NCBI GenBank assembly: GCA_007922305.1
Contig: ML677351.1
Location: forward strand, 12,057,165 to 12,121,164
Reading direction: 5' to 3'
Length of the DNA stretch: 64,000 nt
From: Dermatemys mawii
Taxonomy: Eukaryota; Chordata; Testudines; Dermatemydidae
Positions 56,549 through 64,000 of the stretch are shown piece after piece (position 1 is the first letter of the stretch; each line of letters opens with the position of its first letter). Under the pieces are notes generated by a model, which was not told the DNA's origin, made no database searches, and saw only the letters and a program-made list of their open reading frames with translations. The position numbers were made by a program, and so were the translations under genes.

Positions 56549-58058
56549 ACGGTTTCCAAGAGACCCTATGTTTTTGCAGCTGTAGCATGTGCTTTCCATG
56601 TTCTCATTCTTATTGCCTTTCTCTCTCATTTACATTTTTCTTCTCACTGTGTACATCACATCAATTCAATGAAATTTATCTCGATTCCTCTTTATTCATT
56701 TTGCTTATTACCCCTTTTAAATTCTCGTTTATTTTTTCAATTTCTTTTGATTTGTTTGATGTCAATGTCCATAGTCTTCATTGGTGGTTTCCATGGAGAC
56801 ATTCACTTCCAATCCCTTATGCATCTTATGAATTTTTCTTATTAATAAGTGATACGAGGATGACTTTTTAAAGATAGTTTCCATCTTAAATGAGTTTATT
56901 TACATTACATTTACAACTTCTTAATTTTTTTGCTGTTTCGCTAAAATAAATAGTCATTTGGAGTTACAAATAACAACAATCACCATTTCACAGCCACAAT
57001 TCAGGCATGACACGGAATGATGAAGAAATAAATCCCAAACATTATTTTAACCAATAGATTCTCAGGTCAGTGAATCACAGGAAAAGAAACGTCATTCTCT
57101 GGAGGTTTAAGAGACTGTGAAGTCTCCATTTCCAAAGGCTGTGCAAGCTTGTTGTGCACATTCCATACACCACATTAAGAATATGAGGATACCACAGGAA
57201 CATAACTGGGTTCCAAACAACTGGTGTCAACTAACTGTATACAAATGTACCAGCCCTAGCTACATATATATGCTACTGCTCTGTTCATTTCTGATGGTTC
57301 TGCAATAGAGTGTTCACAACCCATGAAAGGAATATTATCTAAATGCTATAAACTACAGAGTGTCTCTAGTTACGTTTTTTCACTGTACGGTAGATGCCAT
57401 TCTTCAATATTTAATATTAAATCTGCAACACCAATTGCTGGTCATTAAAAGTAGACAGGGGTGTCATGGCTGAGGAGAAAATAGTACTGGGTATCAGGAG
57501 AGCTGGAGTATTTTTCTTCTTCATCAGCCCCAGGCACGCTAAGGGCCAGCCTGAGGATGCCTAATCCTGGAGCTTCTACTGATCCTGCATGATTTTGAGC
57601 AAATCACTAAGTTCTCTGGTCACCAGCTGCCCATCTGTTACTACTGCTTATCCTCTCCTCTAAAGCTTGGGGGATTCTTGGATATAAGAGAAAAGTATTT
57701 TAAGTTATCAAATTTTGAGTCTTCCTCTTTGTCATTAACTCTATTTCATCACTGATCTCATGACACTTGATGTTTTTCTTAATGCCCCAGCTCTTGGAGT
57801 ATTGTGATTATGTGAACTTTCACTTAAAGTCAGTTTCTAGTCTGTATTATTGCAGTGAAAAGCTTGAAAATGTGACCTAAAAACATAAGAGAAAAAAACA
57901 AATAAAAAGAACCCAGAACTTTTATTTAAAAAAACTTCGTGATATTTTTCAGTTGACCCTTGAGTGTTTTTGGCAATATGGCACATGCTAACAGTGCACA
58001 TAAAATAATTAGTCAGGTGTGGTGAGAGTAACCCTTACAGAGTCATGGATGATCTAGC
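56549..58058. other. Unannotated sequence
   Basis: No recognised feature. Confidence 0.45.
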
Positions 58059-58436
58059 CAGGGCTAAAAGTAAGATGGTACAGGCTAATATGGCATATGG
58101 ATAATAGTGGCCGCCTGTACTGGCCTCTAACGCCTTACTTTAAAGTGCTGACGGAGCAGCGCTTTAAAGGGCCCTGCTTCATTAAAGTGCTGCCATGCCA
58201 GCACTTTAACATCCCTGTCCCTTTTGCCCCTCCCCCCCCGGCCACCAACACGGGGGTAGACAAAAGGAGCAGCTATCATGAGGCTGGAGCCCCAGGCAGC
58301 ACGGGCGGCCTGGCAGGAGGGCTCTGACCCCTCTAGCCCCACCCCTTCCACCCAAGGCCTTCCCCTTCCAGGAGGCGGGGCGGAAGGCAAAGCTGTCCCC
58401 TATACCGGTAAGAGAGAAATTTTACATTCACCCCTG
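58059..58436. mobile_element. hAT-like MITE, 378 bp
   Basis: Left CAGGGCTAAAAGTAAGATGG, right TTTTACATTCACCCCTG. The flanks GATCTAGC and GATCGTTC match at 5 of 8. The GC-rich interior holds repeated TTTAAAGTGCTG/GCGCTTTAAAG words. Confidence 0.65.
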
Positions 58437-60708
58437 GATCGTTCTTTAAATTCAGAGGAAATTTTGCCCAAATAAAGACCACAGGAGGGCCAAACAAGTG
58501 TGTTATGTCCTAGCTATGTAAGAAAGCATTTGGAATTTTCTTTTGGACTCCCCCTCCACCTCTTTGGGGTCTTGTACCAGAGGATTTGGGCTGGTCTTTC
58601 TCCTGTATCTTTTTATTATTATGTTTTACTCCTATTGGCAATTATATAGAATCCATTTAGATTCCCCTTTACAGTCTATAGGGTAAGTTTTGTTCTTGAT
58701 AATTTATGAAATATAGAAGTAAAATTAAAAAATATATAAATGCTCACATTACAGCCTTCGGTGACCTTGAAGAGGTAAAAGCTTGTGAACAGTTAATGTA
58801 GCTGCACAAGTAGTAACAATGTAAGGAGCATGGATAGGGCTGACAGGGCTGGCATTTCTTTTACTATCATGTTATGTAGACCAGCTCTGAACAGGATTAG
58901 ATGACATCACAATAAAATTGCTTCTGCCTTGTCTATTGCTATTGTGATCACACTATTGCTTGCTGGCTTTAGATCAGAGGCAATACAGCAGTGTGAAATT
59001 TCCTTAAAAAGGCAAGCAAGCATAGGTAACGGATAAAGAATTATCAGGAAAGACAGGGTAGGCAAAGATTTGATTTTCTGATGCTTACAAAAACAAGCAA
59101 GAAAAAAGCCCTTTCAGCACTTATTTATACATCATAAAGAACTAAAAAAGACACAAACCTTGGAGGTCACCTTTCAGCATTTTAAATTAAAGGGGCCAGA
59201 TCCTGAGGTGGAATAAATTGGACATAGCTCCACTGAAGTTTCACTGGTTTATAGCAGTTTGGTATCTTGCCCTTTATATAGGAAATGCTAGATCAAACTG
59301 GAATGAAAGGTATTTGAGCTCAGCTGATTTCAAAGCTTCTCTTTCAGATCAGAAATCATGAGTGATCTTTAGTGATGCTGAAATACCCTATGTTGGGTTT
59401 CAGGGCTCAAACTTATGTAATCTGTACAAACAAGTTTCTAAATATTTTTGGACTGATTCTACTTAGAAAGAGCTACATGCATTTGCTTTCAAAATGCAAG
59501 GGCTATACTGTTCTCTGATGACTGAAGCAAATATGACAAATTACCATAACTGAAACAGGCTTGGGAAAATGTCTTGGAGGCTCAATTTTTCTCCCGAGGA
59601 AAGGAACGCTATTTTCATTGACCTATGGCTGTGAGGGACACAAGATCAAGGTTTATTAATTACAATATTATATAACAAATGTGAAGGATACCATAGACAT
59701 TTCACTGAATGAGGGAATGTATCAGCTACGTATTGGAGAAACTGCTGTGATATGGAGTCAGTGGTGCAAATGTCATAGGATTGCTTTGTTACATTTTATC
59801 TACACTCATTTCAGTGCAGGATTATTTGAATGCTAAAGAAAAGATTTAAGATAATAATACTTCGTCTCACGTCTACATTGTATGTAACCTCCAAATAAAA
59901 AATAACTGTCTCTGTTTCTTAGTTTTCCTTTGCATGTGTCAGCTGTCATTGCTGAACTCTAAAGTGACATGTTCCATGCTTGATTACTATTGATTGCATA
60001 ATTCACTATCTATGATTGAAATACAGAAATAACAATTATATTGGGAAACTCAATAATCTCAGAGAAGCTTATTTCAAATTTGAAATTCGTTGTCTTGAAG
60101 ATAGACTCTTCCATAATATCTGAATTCTCTACCTGACTTCATTTGGTGTTCACCACAACAAATTAGTTCTTAAATCACAAATCCTTCTTTCTTCTTCCTA
60201 TTCCCCATAATTGGCATGTCTGTATATTTTTTCCTCGGGATTGCTTTTGCCACATAGTTTTCTTTAGATAGGCATCTGTTTCCCCATGAAGTATCCCTCC
60301 TCCTCAGAGGTTCTTAGATTTTTCTCCTCTGAGATATTCAATACTATTTATAAATTATGACCTCCCTGCATGATAGAGGAGGGTTGTAATAATTTAGATG
60401 GAATAAAGAGCCCAAAGAGTCAAAGATGTTAACGTGACCTTGTCAATGTCCAACATTCAATAGTGTTAAACAAGGCGTTTGATGTACAGAGCCCTCAGCC
60501 TCCTTAGTAACATGGCAAATTCACCATTAAAATTTTCTTTAAGCCATTTATTAAAGATGTGGAAAAGAAGGTAAACAGTTAAAGCATTGAAATGTAAAAT
60601 GTTAGGTAACGCTTTCATTTTAACTGTAATCCTTGTTCCCTTTCCCTTCAGCTAGAAAGAATCTTTATACGGAAAAAAAGTCCCTTGTCTGACAGTCTCT
60701 TAGATGTT
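58437..60708. other. Unannotated sequence with short palindromic MITE
   Basis: At 59192-59275, GGGGCCAGATCCTGAGGTGG at one end and GGTATCTTGCCCTT at the other form a degenerate fold-back unit of the type at 11880. Nothing else is recognised. Confidence 0.45.
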
Positions 60709-60800
60709 TGCAGTGTTGTTGTAGCCATCTCGGTCTCAGTATAGGAGACAGACAAGCGAGTTCATAACGAGGGCTAGGTGAGAGAGACAGCTACCCAGGG
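60709..60800 (+). repeat. Repeat related to 47572, end part
   Basis: TGCAGTGTTGTTGTAGCCAT, GGAGACAGACAAG and GGTGAGAGAGACAGCTAC correspond to the complement of 47711-47600. Only the end portion remains before similarity fades. Confidence 0.5.
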
Positions 60801-60895
60801 CGCAAAGTGAAGGAAACAGAAAAATGGGACAGCATGGGGGAGTGTATGTGTGATCACACACCCCCACCCCTCAGATTTCTGACTTCCATTTAGCG

Positions 60896-61289
60896 CAGAG
60901 GTTTTCAAGCAAGTGACCACTTCAGGGAGCATCCGACGAAAGCTTGGTCCCTGAGTAGGGGGCAGCTCCATGGGGCATTGCTGGCCCACACCACGCTCCT
61001 TTGAGGGAGAGGAAAGAGTATGTCAGGGCACATCTCAGAGCTGTGCCACTTTCCCTGTCTGGGGAGTACCTGACTGTGGAGAGGTGCCCCAGGTCAGGGA
61101 GCCAGGCAGGGAGGACCACCAGGCATCCAGCAAGTACCTTGACTCCCACAGCACAGAGAGGTGGGGGCCTGAGGTGTTGGGGAGCTCCCACCAGCTTCCA
61201 ATCCCTCAGCTCCTGGGAGGAGGTGACAGTTCTCAAACTCTCAAGGGCGCCTCTCTAGAGGCACATGCCCCACAGTTTGAAGACCTCTA
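60896..61289. mobile_element. hAT-like MITE, about 394 bp
   Basis: Left CAGAGGTTTTCAAGC, right GTTTGAAGACCTCTA, inverted. Other internal inverted words (TCTCAAACTCTCAAGGGC) occur near the right end. The flanks do not show a clear duplication. Confidence 0.5.
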
Positions 61290-64000
61290 TGTTAAATAGA
61301 AGACAGAAATTTGGGGGCCAACTTCTGTTAGTTTGCTTGTGAGAGCAGACTCTCTTGTGGAGAGAGAAACTCAGAGAGCAGGTCAGCCTAGGAAAGGCAG
61401 AGGAATGGTTAATTCAGCAGAGAAAGGAGAAACTGGGAGGACTGAGGAAGAAGCCAGAGACCTGAGTTCCAAAGGGAGGCTGTATTAAGAACAAGCTGCA
61501 GTCAGAGGATCAGCATAAGGGAGCTTGGAGGGAAAAAGCACCACATCTGAACAGCCTGACTTAATGCTTTAATACAGGGTCCCTGTGCCAGATATAGGGG
61601 GAGCCTAGGTTCCACCTCCAGCTCTGAAAAATGGGCATGCAAGTCTAATGGAAGGAGTATTGAGTCAAAGGTGGAGCCGAAAGACAACAGTGGGCTGGGA
61701 ATAGCTTGAGGGGGGCTGATGTTTCTGTTGTGGTGGAATATTTTGTGAAGCTACAAGTTGGACTTTTTGTTACCCCAGAAGGGGATAGAACTTTAAATGA
61801 CTTGGCTGGAGGGCTGTGTCAGGCAATGGTTCCAGGTAGCTAGGCCTGGTAGATGGAGCAGGTGTCGAAGCAAGGTGATGAGAGTTCGAGGGTCTGAAGT
61901 TCAGGAGGCTGATGCAGGACTGAAGCAGGGTCATTGACAGGGCTGCAGCAAGATCAGAGTAGGGCAGAGACAAGGCTGGAGCAGACTGAAACAGGGCTCA
62001 TGCAAGGGGGGGGGGGGTGGCAGGAACAGCGGTTCAAGAGCAGTACGAGTGTCCAGAGAGTCTTTTACACTGTGAGGCATCAGGGTTCCTGGCTGAGTAG
62101 TGCTGTTGCTCACATTAACTTATAGCTCTGGCAAGGCTGGGAAAATACCTGCCTGGGCTCATCTGACTGGGGTCTGCTAAGGGATAGGCTATTGCTTCAT
62201 GCCTGAGACCTGCATCCCTGCAGGCTCTGTTGGCGGGGGTCAGTTGTGGCATCATGAGCATACTGGTACGACTGCAGGTTTGTCTCCCGGACTGATCCGT
62301 GGAAGACCTGGCAAGAGGCAGATGGCCAGTCAGAGGCGAGGACACCTTGCAGCATTGCACCTTGACACAAGGGACTGCTATGTGTGGCAAGTGCACTATC
62401 TTATAGCAGACTACCCCTTTTAGAACAGGTGCAGTAATTGCTGCTCTTCCTATGTGTTCTCCCTCAGTGTCTTGGGCATAATGTCTCCAGAAGTCCCTAT
62501 TCAGGCAGTGCTCTTCATCTGAGTGTGGCTCTTGAGAATGAATAATATAGTATAAAGCACCAATTGGCCCAAGGGGTCGGAGTCTTCTAGTATAGCTGAA
62601 CCCAAGTTTCCTGTGTGGCAGTACATGTGCTATCCAGTGGGTCGCTTAGGAGCAATATTGGTTAGGGATAGGTAAGTCCATCCCCTTGTATGGACATAGG
62701 ACATACAGTTACCCAGTATTATTATAATAGAAACACATTGCATGGCATGTGAATGACACACTGTGTGACTAACGTAATGAAAATGGAAAGATACACTCAT
62801 GTTCCTGAAGTGACTAACCTGGAAATAAGATGGACTCTTCACAGATGACACATCTCCTTCCAATGGGAAAACGATGGCTTGAGAAGAAACTCAACAAGTC
62901 AAATCTGTACTTTCTCAATTCTCCTCAGACAACATTGAGGTGATTTTATTATTTTAATCCATTGAAATATTTTCCCTGTACATTGTTTCAAACAAAGACG
63001 TGTCTCTGGCTTGATGAGGAAAGCTAGAAGGAGAATGCATGCTTATTAAAGCTCTAAGCCCTTAACCACCAAGGGTGAAATTTTATGCAAAAGACATTTT
63101 CAGAATTTTTGCTTTTGACTTAAAAAAGCAAACTCCGTGGCTATGCCCTTGATCTTAAGTCCAACCATTCACCACAGCTATTGTAATGGAGACACCTTTT
63201 TGGTGGGCTTTTTTATACCTACTTCTAAATACTATTATTTTTTTACCCCAAAGGTGACAATAGGGAATTAATATATTATTAATTTATATTTCACTAATGT
63301 CCAGAGGCCCCAATATGACTAGGGTGCCTGGATACTGTATCCTATATTTGCCCTTGCTACAATTATTCTAACCAGCTTTGTTCAAAGAAAGAGACATTCA
63401 CATACTTTAGGCCCCAAATTTGGGTTTTATAAAAAAGCAAATTTTATAAAATGTAGTATGAACAGAAATGTTTTCATGATTTTCTTTTTTAAATTTGAAA
63501 GGGAAGTCTGTTTACAGTACACTGTATCCTTGCAGGTTTTGCACCGATGCACTAGTGTTTGGATTTTTATTCACAGTAGTGATTATGGATGAGCGTGAAG
63601 GAGATACATGAAACAACTGTGTGGAGCACCTTTTCCATCCATTCGCGACTGCATAACACCCCTGTGATAACAAAACGAGCTGCTTACATGAAAAGCAGTA
63701 GTTTGAAAAAAATGTATTTATAACTTTCTTTAATGTGATTTAGGAAATGGAAATAAGAAGCAAGTGCAAGCACCATGTGATCAACAAGGAATCAGAGTCC
63801 ACCAATGGTCCGTGAACCACAGTTTCAGAACCAATGTGGTAGTGCATGATAAATAATGTAAAACTGTCCAGTCACTGGGCTATAATTCCAGCCTCCACAT
63901 CAGCAAGTGTAGCTGTGAGCAAGGAGTTGTGATTTAGGGGATCTATTTAGGTACAATTTTTGAATTCTGTATGAGATTATGAACTCTCTGTATCTTTCTG
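61290..64000. other. Unannotated sequence
   Basis: No recognised gene or repeat in 2.7 kb. A G-run lies at 62007-62016. Open frames are short. Confidence 0.45.

Noticed and set aside
1..64000. CRISPR arrays, bacterial operons, phage or plasmid functions
   Set aside because: No regularly spaced direct repeats, ribosome-binding sites or prokaryotic genes are present. SINEs, CR1 LINEs and microsatellites mark vertebrate DNA.

Overview
This window looks like a gene-free stretch of a reptile nuclear genome, most probably a turtle (Testudines). The evidence is the repeat content: CR1-type LINEs ending in TGATTTTATGATT-like repeats, relics of MIR/CORE-SINEs, L2-like and jockey-like LINE fragments, many hAT and PIF/Harbinger-like MITEs, and endogenous-retrovirus-type solo LTRs. 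The species assignment is inference. I found no intact host gene, no tRNA or rRNA gene, no CRISPR array and no prokaryotic operon structure. The short open frames throughout are what random sequence and decayed transposons give. The assembly has two gaps: 400 N at 16857-17256, and 10 N inside a (CCAGCA)n array at 34371-34380.

Layout. 1-4.7 kb: mostly unique AT-rich sequence with an (AC)n microsatellite, a MIR and a TA-flanked MITE. 4.7-7.8 kb: an LTR-like repeat split by a composite hAT insertion (5188-7148) that carries a hAT transposase relic and a captured CR1 fragment. 9.7-15 kb: a hAT MITE with a perfect 8-bp target-site duplication (TSD), a MIR interrupted by two MITEs, the first of four Harbinger-like MITEs, and a broken Myb/SANT-like gene. 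14-20 kb: two copies of one LTR-like repeat in opposite orientation. 21-26 kb: two LINE fragments on the minus strand; the second, jockey-like, has a solo LTR in its reading frame. 26-28 kb: a hAT element with a BED zinc-finger relic, two left ends and one right end. 30.1-30.8 kb: a 641-bp inverted-repeat retroelement, probably Penelope-like, with a hammerhead-ribozyme-like core. 33-35.1 kb: a CR1 LINE split by a 938-bp solo LTR. 35-64 kb: sparser repeats in unique sequence.

The genes do not work together here because none is functional. The value of the window is its insertion history: several events can be ordered from nesting and TSDs. The most unusual signals are the hammerhead-like cores shared by two repeat families, the hAT elements with extra ends, and a 50-bp sequence duplicated at a distance from inside one transposon to unique DNA outside it. 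Family names rest on pattern recognition, and no database search was run.
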